From Phellopilus nigrolimitatus (taxonomy: Eukaryota > Basidiomycota > Agaricomycetes > Hymenochaetales > Hymenochaetaceae): a DNA stretch of 11,650 nt. The position numbers were made by a program, and so were the translations under genes. Under the pieces are notes generated by a model that was not told the DNA's origin, made no database searches, and saw nothing but the letters and a program-made list of their open reading frames with translations. The DNA lies in assembly GCA_021029095.1 (NCBI GenBank), contig JAJOHG010000608.1, positions 1-11,650 on the forward strand, in the 5' to 3' direction. Of the stretch, positions 1-9,540 are shown in pieces; positions within the stretch are counted from its first letter, which is position 1; the number at the start of each line of letters is the position of its first letter.

Positions 1-58
1 CAATTAGCCACGGTGCACGCGCTTCACGTCTTATCTACAGCGCCCAGCCGCAAATAAG

Positions 59-166
59 ATGAATCCGATTGCAGCAGTGGCCAACTCACGATGGCAATGC
101 CATTATTCGAATAGCTCGTCCTCCTGCTCCACCGTAAAGCGGCCCAGTGCGACTAGACGACAATGA
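59..166 (+). promoter_or_regulatory. 5' region of the asparaginase gene with two upstream ATG reading frames
   Basis: Two short reading frames precede the main start at 163. One opens at ATG 59 and stops at 164-166 (35 codons), so its stop overlaps the main start codon as ATGA. The other opens at ATG 91 and stops at 112-114 (7 codons). If the transcript begins upstream of them they would reduce initiation at 163. No clear TATA box is visible in the first 162 bases, and the transcript start is unknown, so this is only a possibility. Confidence 0.25.
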
Positions 167-1535
167 CTGCTCCGACGTCAATCTCTGAGAAACGCCCGCT
201 GTTGCCGCGCTCTCGTTCTAAACCCGCAGCCTCGCCAGTCCTGGTAATCCATGGCGGTGCTGGGACTATGTCGCGCGAGGGCTCGACACCGGAGCAGCGT
301 GAACTATACCGAGAAGTCCTGCGGCAGGCATTGGTGAAGGGTCACGAAGTCCTGTCTGCGGGCGGCGAGGCTCTGGATGCCGCAGTTGCAGCTGTAGGAG
401 TAATGGAGGGTGAGTGCGAAACTTTCACTATGCCGCCTGTATTTTCCGATACGAACACATGCTCAGCACAGATTGCCCACTATTCAACTCCGGAAAGGGC
501 GCAGTATTCAATATTGAAGGGAAGGTGTGTTTAGCTCATCTCAAGCTATGTTTTAATCGGAGCTAAAGAAATATAATCTGGTGCAGAACGAGCTCGAGGC
601 ATCCCTCATGCTCTCCAGGCCGCCTGCATCACATCCGTCCATCCCGCCCAACAGGCGCGGCATGAGCCTTACGCTCCTCGGCACGGTGCGGAACCCCGCG
701 CACGCCGCGCGCGCGTTCTATCTTGCGCCGGACAAAGTGCCTCACCCTTTCATCGGCGGGCCATCCGCCAACGTACTCGCACAGAAGCTCGGCGAGGAGC
801 CCGTCGACCCATCGTACTTTTTCACCGAGGCGCGCTGGCGCGAGCACCGGCGAGAGCTTGGGCTGCCGGAGGAGCCGCTCCCTCATCCACGCGATGGCGA
901 CGAGGGTGGCGGTGAGTCTCGACCAGATCCCGAAGGGCACGGTGGGCGCCGTCGCGCTCGACGCGCGCGGGTGCATCGCAGCTGTGACGTCTACCGGTGG
1001 ACGGACGAACAAGCTGGCGGGGCGGATCGGCGACACGCCGCATATGGGTTCTGGATTTTGGGCCGAGGAGTGGAAGGTCGATGGTTTAGTGAAGAGAGCG
1101 TGGAGGAAAATCACGCGCCGAGGTGTCAAGCGAGCTATGGGTGTCTCTGGGACTGGAGATGGGGATGTAAGTTTAGTCTGTTATCAAATGGTTGAAAATA
1201 TGTAATCATTAACCTTCCACCTATTTGATGTTCAGTATTTCATCCGCTACAATGCGGCAGCAAACATTGCGGATCGGATGAAATTCCTCGGCGAAAGCAT
1301 AGGAAAGGCGACGCGAAGTGTTGTAAACGCGTTGGGTGAGAACGAAGGGATAGGTGGCGTGATTGCACTGGACGAGCAGGGAAACTGTAAGTCATATTGC
1401 CATTTTTAAAAGCGTTTGTCTGATTGTCACGTCGTAGACTCTCTTCCGATGAACTGCAGTGGTATGTACCGTGGTGTTATCACTGCCGAGGGCGTGTCCA
1501 AGGTCGCCATCTTCGCAGATGAAGAGTTGAAATAG
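163..1535 (+). CDS. Isoaspartyl peptidase/L-asparaginase (Ntn-hydrolase), 5 exons, apparent frameshift
   Basis: Predicted to hydrolyse L-asparagine and isoaspartyl dipeptides. In this family the precursor cleaves itself to expose an N-terminal threonine nucleophile. Exons read as 163-409, 472-524, 587-1166, 1236-1386 and 1438-1535, joined by GT-AG introns of 51-69 nt. Visible family motifs are VLVIHGGAG (residues 26-34), [14 protein letters not shown] across the first junction, [41 protein letters not shown] with the nucleophile Thr codon at 939-941 (about residue 218), [26 protein letters not shown], and SGTGDGD running into YFIRYNAAA. The end, [14 protein letters not shown], is complete; total length is about 375 aa, slightly longer than the usual 300-350. 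Oddity: exon 3 starts in one frame and must move to the next frame between about 885 and 920, and the summed exons equal 3n+1 nt. No intron fits there. The gene is either broken or carries a one-base sequence error. Family assignment is very secure; intactness is not. Confidence 0.9.
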
Positions 1536-2104
1536 GTGCTTATTGTGCTGTGTGAAAAGCTAGCTCAAGCAATGTATATATCTATCTGCCTCATTTCACC
1601 GGTTGCTGTGGTTCGCGAAGCGAAACAGACTGATTGAAGACACACGTCCCAGAGTAGCCTCGTTTGTGGCGTCGAGTCTCGTCACGCATAATTCACGTGA
1701 CCTTGAAGTTGAACTTACCACGGCCGCCTCAATCCATCTGCTTACTTAAAGTTACAGGCAGGATAATATAGTAAGAAACTTTCTCGAACCTTAGGTGATG
1801 TTTGCATCTTCCAAGCCTATTTAGAAAGTGCAATTACAGATTGTTGAACACAAAAACTGCATAACCATCCTATGCCCTCGATGACGCCCACGTTCGAAAA
1901 CTCCATGAGAAACGGTGCGAGCAGCAGCCAGGACAAGTGACAACGAATGTCGGAGATTATACAGAAACCGATTCACGACTATCTAGGTAAGAACATAACC
2001 ACCTTCGAATATTCTCGTTCACGAATCACACAGAACCGAAGCATCGAGGTTCATTATAAGCAGTGAATCAAAAACGAGGAGATTGTGTTCGAAGTACAGC
2101 CAAA
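1536..2104. other. Convergent intergenic spacer, no gene seen
   Basis: This 569-base stretch separates the 3' ends of the asparaginase gene (+) and the amidohydrolase gene (-), so it should hold both 3' untranslated regions. I find no long open frame, tRNA fold, repeat or clear AATAAA signal. Confidence 0.6.
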
Positions 2105-4894
2105 TTATATCTGGCCATATTCAGGTCGTCCATCGAGAACAGTCGCTAACACGCGCGTCTCAATGATTTTGTCAGCTTCGACAGACATGATGTCCTGCGA
2201 AAGCACGACGTAGTCTGCAATCTTGCCAGGCTCCAAAGAACCAAGGTTCTTCTCTGAAAAGGACGCATAGGCGGGATCGATTGTCACACCTGTAAGTTCA
2301 TCGCAAGCGGTTCAATATTATTCGCGCTCGTTTGCGAAACAGGTATCTTACCTCTGAGTGCCTCGATGCGCGTCAATCGTTGTTCGGGGAACCTGAAAGC
2401 ACGACACAGGGCGACTGAGACATTTCACCACCTAAACACGACTCATTACTCACCAACCATCCGGCCCGTGAGGCGAGCGCCCATCAGGCGCTACTCGGGT
2501 TATCGCAGCATGGAAGCCCGCCAGGGGATTCATGTCTTCGACGGGAAAGTCGGACCCGAGTGTGATCCGCGCACCAGCGTCTATGATAGTTCGGAATGCG
2601 TACAGGTTCTTCACCCGTTCCAGACCCTTCATCGAAGCAGAAATGTCGATTATAATCAAATTTCGGTGAGAAATCGATTAGTCCAACGCACCAATCTATC
2701 TTGCGCGTACCACATGTCGCTGACACTGTAGGAATGAACACATGTTAAGATGACTTGTGAGTACATTATCCGGTCTTGGGTTTGCTTACGCATGAGTGGG
2801 CTGGATACTTGCTATAACTGAAGTTTCGCGTAAGCCCTTTGAAACGAAACAAGGTCGAAAAACGACAGTACAAACCTCCGAGCTTGGCAAGCCGCAATGT
2901 GTCTTCTGGACGTATAATCTGTGCGTGTTCAATGCGCGGACGAATATCGCTGTCGTTTGCGCCTTTCAATTCGTTGTTCAAAACCGATTCGAGGACATCG
3001 AGGATTATGGAGTTAGCACGATCGCCAATAGCATGGATGTTCTATTCCAGGACACGTAAGCCATGCAATTTACTCCAATGATGTGGGCATCCCTGCACTC
3101 ACCACCTGCCAGCCATCGCTTATAAACTTCGGGACAAACTCGTACAAAACTTCAGGGTCAATGCGCATGAACCCGTTCGTCCCCGGGTTGTCAGCATAAG
3201 GCTCAAACAACTTTTAAACCAATATATGTCAGCGGGCAACACTCGCACGAAAACATCAAATGTTCGCACCGCTGCGCCACCCGATCTCAGCGCACCTAGA
3301 GAAAGCAAAACGTTTGAGATCAGAAGACAACGAACAGCTTATGTGCTGCGTAGCCTACCGTCTGCGAATATCTTGACACTGCGCGCAGTCAATCTATTCT
3401 CATCAATAATTTTCGGCCTCTTATCACCCCAGTATTCCGCTGTTTCATCGAAATATGACATGCCATGTATCCTGATCTAAGGATCCGAAATAAGCACACG
3501 ATCGGAAGACAGAATAACACATAACGAAGAGGACTTGCAGGGAGTTTTCCGAGCTGGCTTTGTCTGCAAGTGCAAAATCGATGAGCGCCTCGAGCATTAT
3601 CTACATTATGATTCCATACCTTTTAAAAAATTCAAGCGAAGCAGGGTCTAATCCGGCGTCATGGAATGACGTGAGCCCTTTGGAAAGTGCATCGTTGACA
3701 GCAAGCTTGAAACGCTGTAATCTGTCCATATCTGTGAGAGGCGGCTTTTTGATCAGGTCTTGAGCATTGTCCAAAAAGACACCTATTTGGGGGGGTTAGC
3801 CAGTCCGATGTGTTGCATCACACTTTACTTACCCGTAGGATTTCCTTTGTCATCACGCTCGATGATCCCCCCTTCGATCGTATCGGGAAGGGGAAGCATT
3901 AAAATTAGGACGGCTTCCGAGACCCACTGCGCATGTCCATCTTTACTTTGAAGGACAATCGGGCGTCCCCGAACAATGGGGTCGGCCTCGAGCTCTCTCT
4001 GTAATTAAATCAACATAAGATCGGTAACACAAGGCAATTGGTTTAGATGCCTACAAATGAAGGGAACTCCGCGTTAGGCCACACCGTATGATCCCAGCCC
4101 CAGCCTTCGATGAACCTAGAGTTGTCGTTGTAGATGGTCGTGTCTGCAAGGATGTAGTCTCTGACACGAGCGACAGTAGCTGGTTGCGAAGAAACTGTCA
4201 GGCATCTCAAACGTAAGAAAGGTGGAGGCACTGACCAGTGCTGTCTTCGGAACCCTCCAGAGTCAGCAATCTGCTAGCGCCGTACTCCAGAGTGTGTCCA
4301 TGGGAATCTAGGGTCCGTGTCAAAGCCTTAGTGGAGTCGCTGAGCTGATGAAGATGAGAGGCTCACCGCTCATGCCCGGGACAACAATGGAGCCTGTCGG
4401 AATATACTTTATTCTCAAAGGCACTTCGACGGCAGTTTGTAATTCCGCATTTAAGACTGTCTGTTGCTTCCGAGTCGTATCCCACTTCTCTGTTACTTCG
4501 TCTAGACACATCTTGCCTTAATTATCTATCAATCTAAAGAAAGAGAAAACTTACCGAGCGAACCCGTCTCGAGAATTCTGTCGTTGTGAACGAGAAGACA
4601 TTCTACCTTGGAATTGTTATCATCAACCGTGTAGATAGCCCGGCCATTTGGAGAGCAAAGAGCATAAGATTCTTGAAGTGCGTCGTCCTCTACGGAGCTT
4701 GTATACATCCACGACGCAGTAGCCAGCAAAGCAGAACCAGCCAGGATTACGAGCAAGCGAGCACGGTTACATGATATTGAGCTTTTAACGACAGGATTGC
4801 CAGAATTTGTATGTCCTTTCGCAGAGGCTGTCACGGCAATGCCATTGTCCAGATGAGCTTTGGGGGACTTCCGACGAAGGCTGGCCTCAGGCAT
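2105..4894 (-). CDS. Amidohydrolase family 3 (YtcJ-like) protein with N-terminal membrane anchor, 16 exons
   Basis: A metal-dependent amidohydrolase; family members cleave amides and related bonds, and the substrate here is unknown. Exons in coding order are 4555-4894, 4367-4501, 4236-4307, 4055-4179, 3833-3998, 3620-3782, 3539-3563, 3359-3476, 3270-3295, 3103-3210, 2876-3041, 2790-2817, 2692-2725, 2454-2626, 2352-2392 and 2105-2289. They sum to 1905 nt with consistent phases, giving 634 aa and a TAA stop. Residues 47-64 form one hydrophobic segment after a basic stretch, suggesting a type II signal anchor. Catalytic-type motifs are VVPGMSDSHGH (His161, His163), [13 protein letters not shown] (about 239-251), TSFHDAG (His320), [15 protein letters not shown] (377-390), [10 protein letters not shown] (His429), RIEHAQ (His465), IASIQPTHA (483-491) and TLGSDFPVE (Asp528). 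The C-terminus [17 protein letters not shown] is the usual metal-hydrolase ending. Oddities: intron 3477-3538 is GC-AG, and exons of 25, 26, 28, 34 and 41 nt occur. An alternative acceptor 15 nt upstream of exon 4055-4179 would add five residues but leave only a 41-nt intron. The family is secure; individual splice sites are hand-inferred. Confidence 0.9.
3477..3538 (-). other. GC-AG intron in the amidohydrolase gene
   Basis: Reading the minus strand, this 62-nt intron begins GCAAGT directly after CCT and ends in CCTTAG. Splicing it joins residues GKLP to IRIHGMSYF, which restores the expected family stretch and keeps the phase. No GT donor nearby does so. GC donors occur in a small minority of fungal introns and typically carry a strong AAGT continuation, as here. 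Confidence 0.75.
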
Positions 4895-5286
4895 GATGGT
4901 GGGCGCCGAAAGAACTCACCGGAAGATTAATACACAGCCCCGCTTTATATGTACGTCCGGCTTGAAAAACACCGGATGCACATGAACCTGAGCCCGTAGG
5001 AGATAGTCTCACAGTGACAGATGGACCCGAAAAAGAATATTCCTTCGTTCCTTATGTTGGCTCATGGCGAGGATCGAAGGGGATGCAAGAAGTACATCAA
5101 TGCATCGCAGAAGACGGCATGTACAGGCGCCAATCTACATAGCCGGGCGTCTAATATTCGGTAAACGTATTACACTATCAGATCAAAACCGCTTACATAC
5201 ATATACGTAAGTTAGATAATGGATGTTCTTAATGCAAACGGGCCGAGAAAGGCAGCGCACCTGCCCCTTTTGGTTTGAACCCTTTC
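4895..5286. promoter_or_regulatory. Divergent promoter between the amidohydrolase and GPI mannosyltransferase genes
   Basis: The 392 bases between the two start codons must hold both promoters. For the minus-strand gene, ATATAAA (plus-strand TTTATAT at 4944-4950) lies about 50 bases upstream of its ATG at 4894, a plausible TATA box. The mannosyltransferase side has only weak AT-rich stretches around 5195-5220. No coding frame is supported here. Confidence 0.5.
4944..4950 (-). promoter_or_regulatory. Candidate TATA box of the amidohydrolase gene
   Basis: The minus strand reads CATATAAAGC here, about 50 bases before the start codon, which would place transcription start about 20 bases upstream of the ATG. 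Motif and spacing are reasonable; there is no transcript evidence. Confidence 0.4.
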
Positions 5287-6779
5287 ATGAACTCTTCCTC
5301 GTCGCACAAATGGCTGCTCGCACGTCTTGTCCTCGCTGTGCACGTTTTCGTCGCCATCTTCCTCGTTGCCTCCGCACAGCTCCCGTCATTTGATGCTTCG
5401 GCTCGAGTCGTCCTCGACTCTGCCTGGCCGACATCACTCTTGCGGTGGGATGCGTTCCACTTTGTCCACGTTGCTCGCGATGGCTACGTGTATGAACATG
5501 AATATGCATTCTTCCCCGGCACGCCGCTCATAATGCGATACGGCGCCAAGCTGCTTCATTTCGTTGGACTAGGCTCGGAAGACAGCTTGTCGAGTCTTCT
5601 GGTCGCAGGCGCACTTGCGTCCGCTGCAGTCGCCGTCGATGCGGCCTTTACGCTCTACGATCTCACGCTGCATCATTTTCGCAGCCCCGCAACGGCACTC
5701 TTAGTTTCGCTCCTCTCTCTACTCTCTTCCAGTCCTCCGACATTGCGTTATGCGCCTTACGCTGAGCCCTTCTTCGCGTACCTGTCGTACAAAGGTAAGC
5801 TCATTATCTACGCTCTGTAGCAGAACCGATTGAATTGTTGTGAAAAGGTATGCTGTTCTGTGCGCGAAAGCAGTTCTTTTCTGCCTCTATCGCATTCGCA
5901 CTGGCTAGCATGTTCAGGTCGAACGGGACTATACTCATTGGCTACATAATCTGGGGAATGCTCGTCGAGCCAGTTTTCCTCAGTTCAGTGCCCGAAACTC
6001 CCAAAGTTGTGTTTCAGAGGAAAGCAAGAAGCCTGCTTTGTTGTTCCTTTTTATCGTCAATACCGTTCATCCCTTTCCTCTGGCATCAATACAACGCATA
6101 CTCGGCATTCTGTGCCGTGCCTCTCATTGAGCGACGTCCGTGGTGCTCGAACCGACCGCCCATGATATATTCTTTTGTGCAATCTGAATACTGGGACGTC
6201 GGCCTCTTCCGCTACTGGACTTTACAGCAGTTGCCTAACTTCCTCCTAGCTGCGCCTGTCCTTGTTCTCCTCTTTCACGCATCCATCCGGCATGTACGCC
6301 TTAGCTTTCTCCCGCGGATACGAATTCGTTTACAGGAGTTTTCAATTTTATCGCCGAACAATGATGTGAAGACGTCTGGAGAACCCTGTAATTCTTTTTC
6401 GTCAGATCCGTTCCTCGCACTTTCTCTCACTCCACACGCGATCCATGCGCTCATCCTGAGTACAATGCTTCTCATCTCTGCCCATACACAGATCGTAATT
6501 CGGCTTGCCAGCGCATTGCCTTTCACGTACTGGGCGGCGGCGCGCCTGTTCCTTCCCATTACTCGATCTACTCACCCTTCTGCCCTGGATCCCATCCCAG
6601 AATCAGATTCCCGGTCCAGTTCCACGGAGGCGCCCGGCAAGGGTATGAAAACAGGCACAACAGAATCTGCCGTACAGGGTCAGGGACTAGGCCGCGCGGC
6701 GCGTTGGTGGTTAGGCTACAGTGTGCTTTGGGGCGCAGTTGCGCTCGTCAGCTGGGCAGTCTTCCTCCCTCCTGCGTGA
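5287..6779 (+). CDS. GPI18: GPI mannosyltransferase 2 (PIG-V/Gpi18 family), 2 exons
   Basis: Adds the second mannose to the growing glycosylphosphatidylinositol anchor at the lumenal face of the endoplasmic reticulum. Exons 5287-5794 and 5848-6779 are joined by a 53-nt GT-AG intron and give 479 aa. Family motifs seen are LLRWDAFHFVHVARDGYVYE (residues 51-70, with the R-W-D core at 53-55), HEYAFFPGTP (71-80), YAPYAEPFFAYLSYKGML across the splice junction, FRSNGT, and SEYWDVGLFRYW. Further along are HTQIVIRLASALPFTYWAAA and a final membrane segment ending FLPPA. Several hydrophobic segments are evident, as expected for this polytopic enzyme, and the length is typical. I chose ATG 5287; the open frame extends upstream in phase only to a TTG at 5275. 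A serine-rich hydrophilic loop of about 45 residues before the last membrane helix looks variable. Confidence 0.92.
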
Positions 6780-7153
6780 TCTGAGCAACAGTGGCCAACG
6801 AGCCATCCCTTGGGTGTATGCTAGTCTGGGTATTCATTGTACTTACTGTACTGTTGACGAAACTTGATATAGCATAAGCTCAGATAAACTTAACTCCAAA
6901 TTTCTTCGGACTGGGACGCACCACATGGGGGTAATTGTATGAATGTCAGTTCGAGTTAACCTCTAGTTCGCATAAGCAGTGGCATAGAATCGTTGAGCAA
7001 ATGATGACAGAGACTTCATTCACATTTCATGGCTCTATATGAAGCTGCTGTAGTCTATACTTGTCTAATAAAAGCGCATCTAGTTTTTAATTGATTTTTT
7101 TGACCCGATCTCTCACGGATACCTCTTTCCTACGGCGCGGCTGGCATTAGGAA
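6780..7153. other. Convergent intergenic spacer with a possible polyadenylation signal
   Basis: These 374 bases separate the stop codons of the mannosyltransferase (+) and transporter (-) genes. I see no gene in it. AATAAA occurs on the plus strand at 7067-7072, about 290 bases past the mannosyltransferase stop, followed by a T-rich run at about 7084-7100; it could serve as a polyadenylation signal. Confidence 0.5.
7067..7072 (+). terminator. Candidate polyadenylation signal AATAAA
   Basis: An exact AATAAA lies downstream of the mannosyltransferase gene with T-rich sequence after it. Fungal signals are degenerate and the distance from the stop is rather long, so confidence is low. Confidence 0.3.
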
Positions 7154-8990
7154 CTACCCACTGCCCGTTAGATGCTCTGGCCTGTCAACATCCTTCGGGC
7201 CCTTGACATCCCTTTCGCAATCAGGCGGAGCGGTATTCGCATTCTTTTCCAACTCTTCCTCGTCGCTCGAGCCATTGATGCCATCCTCATCGGTATCAAG
7301 CTTTTTCCGCGCTCCAAACCCACCCTCGTACCCGAACCAGGTAAAGCGCTGGACGTGCGGACCACGGACGAGCAGGAGCACGACCTGGAGGGCACCAAGG
7401 CCCATGGCAAACGCAGAGTCTGCACGCCACCCGAACTGCACGAAAATATGGCTCCCGACATTTGTGCCCATCACGAACCCGAGGAAGATCTGTTAATAGA
7501 CCATTTAATAAAATAGACAAATAAGATCTAGGTATGAAAATATAAGAAATCAGAACGTACACTGATCAAAAGCACCGCGTTCAGGCGCGAACGGGCTTTT
7601 GCGTCGACACTGTTCTATAGATAAGCCGTGCTGTTTACTTGAATACATAAATAAAATAGCTACTAACCTGTATACAGACGTCGCGATCGAGACTTGCTGT
7701 GCTTGACGCGCCCCGTCAATTCCGAACCCAGCAATTACTACGGCGGCTATGTTGATGCCTCCCGCACCCGTCTGGATTGCTTGGGAAACTAGTATCAAGA
7801 GGGTCGATACGAGTGTCGCCCACCATGGGTCAAGACGGTCAACCACACGACCCACAAACGGACTTGTCGACACGCCGGCCATGCCTACGAAGCCGAACAT
7901 ACCAATTACAAGTCTGTCCAAAAGATAGTGATATTTAGTTCAATGTAATGAGTTTAACAAATGATCGCGTACGTCGAATAATGATAAGGAGCATCATCGA
8001 GCAAGTAGGTCAACGTGACCCAGTAATTCGAGAATATCGCGCTCGCTGCAAAGGAGATGAGACATGCTTGTATCAATGTCGGTTCCGTCAGTGCGAATTT
8101 CCCCATGGTCTTCATGATTCCAAAGTATGTTAGGCCCGAACCCGCATTGTTTGCCGGCCAGTCAGGTAGTACGATATACAACATAAGCCACGTTGCGGCT
8201 TGCAGCCCCACAGCGAGGTAGTACACAACGCGCCAAGACGTGAACTGTGCTATGAGTCCGCCAATGACGCGGGCGAGGAGGACACCAAAGAGAGCGGCAG
8301 ACAGAACAATAGATATCGCAGAAGAGCGGCGATGAGGAGGGGCGAGGTCCGCTGCGTATGGAATGAATATTTGCGGGCAGATGGAAAAGAGGCCGACAAG
8401 AAATGATATGGCCTCAAATGCTACCAGGGAGTTTGTTAAACACAAGCCGATGGTCAGCGTTGTGGTAAGAAATATGAGTAGCAGGAGCAAAGGCCGGCGA
8501 CGGATGAGGTCTCCAAGTGGTGATATGAGCAGAAGGCCACACGCGTAACCGGCTTGAACAAGGGTAGGGATCCTTTTTAAAAAATCAGTAGAATTACAGA
8601 GAATATGTAGGAAAAAAACAGAACTTTGCGACATCCTCATCAGTTGCGCCAAAGGAGTCGGCAAGCTGGACTGCAAGCCACAAATGTGAGCTGATGATTT
8701 AAGAACGACCAGGGATGACGGACTTAAAAGAGGTTGACAGTAGTATACATTCATTACGACTGAAAATGAATGAGTTCAATATTTATCGGAACGATCGGGA
8801 TTACTATATAATGCTCACCAAATGTACCCCCGACTCCAAACGCAATATTCAGGAGCGTCGTGAACTGAAAGGGACGGCCTGGGTCATATTGAAGTCTCTT
8901 CGGTATTGGCAAGAACCAGAAGTCGTGCGTCGCCCCTTGCTTGGACTCAATGGGCCCGGGAACAACGGGGACTACGCTTGACGAACTCAT
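7154..8990 (-). CDS. Major facilitator superfamily transporter (DHA1-like), 7 exons
   Basis: A predicted proton-coupled membrane transporter, probably for efflux of small molecules; the substrate cannot be read from sequence. Exons in coding order are 8819-8990, 8724-8759, 8625-8670, 7973-8572, 7668-7913, 7561-7609 and 7154-7489, totalling 1485 nt (494 aa) with consistent phases and GT-AG introns of 52-71 nt. A cytosolic N-terminus of about 40 residues leads to MNVYYCQPLLIQLADSFGAT (about 60-79), then IPTLVQAGYACGLLLISPLG. Motif A is LGDLIRRRP (104-112). Antiporter motif C-like GVLLARVIGG (181-190) follows the conserved APPHRRSSA loop. The second half shows the YHYSTLVIGMFGFVGMAGV region, then DAKARSRLN and FVMGTNVGSHIF. 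The tail of about 50 residues is acidic and hydrophilic. The start is ATG 8990; a TTG farther upstream at 9017 is not a credible start. Some donors are unusual (GTCCGT, GTTCTG), but each junction restores family sequence. Confidence 0.88.
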
Positions 8991-9002
8991 GGTCTCAAAG
9001 GA

Positions 9003-9023
9003 AGAAGCTTGTGGCAAGCTTCT
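9003..9023. repeat. Perfect inverted repeat upstream of the transporter start
   Basis: AGAAGCTTG at 9003-9011 and CAAGCTTCT at 9015-9023 are exact reverse complements separated by TGG. The element sits 13-33 bases before the transporter ATG, so it could form a hairpin in the 5' untranslated region or be a dimeric protein site on DNA. Confidence 0.6.
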
Positions 9024-9062
9024 GCTACTACTCGAGGTGACTAATATATAGGAAGAATATAC

Positions 9063-9078
9063 TATATATATATATATA
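9063..9078. repeat. TA dinucleotide microsatellite in the transporter promoter
   Basis: Eight TA units run without interruption within a wider AT-rich block (about 9040-9078). It lies 73-88 bases upstream of the transporter ATG, so it may also act as a TATA-type core promoter. Such runs vary in length between strains. Confidence 0.7.
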
Positions 9079-9221
9079 CCTGCTATCTGCAGCCGATATC
9101 ATAGGCTTAGAAGGCGTGCTTAGAAACAGCATTATGAATCTGTGAATGAGTGAATGCAGACGGGGTTAATAGCAGAAATCGGGTGCCATAGGGCATGAGA
9201 GTCATGTTCAAGTCGCTGTAG

Positions 9222-9248
9222 ACGCGTTTCGTCACGCGTCGCACGCGT
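9222..9248. promoter_or_regulatory. Cluster of three ACGCGT (MCB-like) sites
   Basis: ACGCGT occurs at 9222-9227, 9234-9239 and 9243-9248, with starts spaced 12 and 9 bases. In yeasts this palindrome is the MluI cell-cycle box bound by MBF (Mbp1-type APSES proteins) at G1/S genes. It lies about 230-260 bases upstream of the transporter ATG and about 300 bases past the resolvase stop. The motif is plain; that it works here is inference. Confidence 0.4.
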
Positions 9249-9540
9249 ATATACACGCATCGCACTTACGGTGCTCAAAATCCTCTGAGTCATATTCACA
9301 CTTGAACACCTTCAAACTTAAAATACAATTACATTATGATTATGTTACAAGGATCGCAGATATACGGAATTATTAGAGGGTTCTGGGCTCTATGAGTAAC
9401 GAGATGGTTGTGGGTAGATAGAAGTAAAGGTAAAGCATTTGGGTGTATGAAGTAAGCAAGCACATAGCAATTTTAAATAGAAACCAAAATATTGAGGATA
9501 GTTCAATGAAGCAGAAATGGTAGAAAAGGATCAGAGAACT

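Larger units (their letters stand above)
8991..9540. promoter_or_regulatory. Upstream region of the transporter and 3' flank of the resolvase gene
   Basis: This 550-base gap lies between two minus-strand genes, so it should hold the resolvase 3' untranslated region and the transporter promoter. It contains an inverted repeat near the transporter start, an AT-rich block with a TA run, and a cluster of ACGCGT sites, each listed separately. No coding frame is convincing. Confidence 0.55.

Noticed and set aside
906..926. GGTGAGTCTCGACCAG read as an intron explaining the asparaginase frameshift
   Set aside because: It has donor-like and acceptor-like ends but spans fewer than 20 bases, far too short to splice, and no upstream donor exists without losing conserved residues.
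2366..2731. 121-codon plus-strand frame
   Set aside because: It lies antisense across three amidohydrolase exons and their introns and shows no family features.
4180..4194. Alternative acceptor adding five residues to the amidohydrolase
   Set aside because: It stays in frame but leaves a 41-nt intron, shorter than any other here; the 56-nt form also fits the family spacing better.
5275..5286. Upstream start for the GPI mannosyltransferase
   Set aside because: The codon is TTG, not ATG; the first in-frame ATG is at 5287, directly before a normal N-terminal membrane helix.
8200..8548. Two plus-strand frames of 61-68 codons
   Set aside because: Antisense to the longest exon of the transporter, whose membrane helices and motifs are clear.
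8991..9017. Upstream start for the transporter at 9017
   Set aside because: It is also a TTG codon and lies inside the inverted repeat; ATG 8990 is the first proper start.
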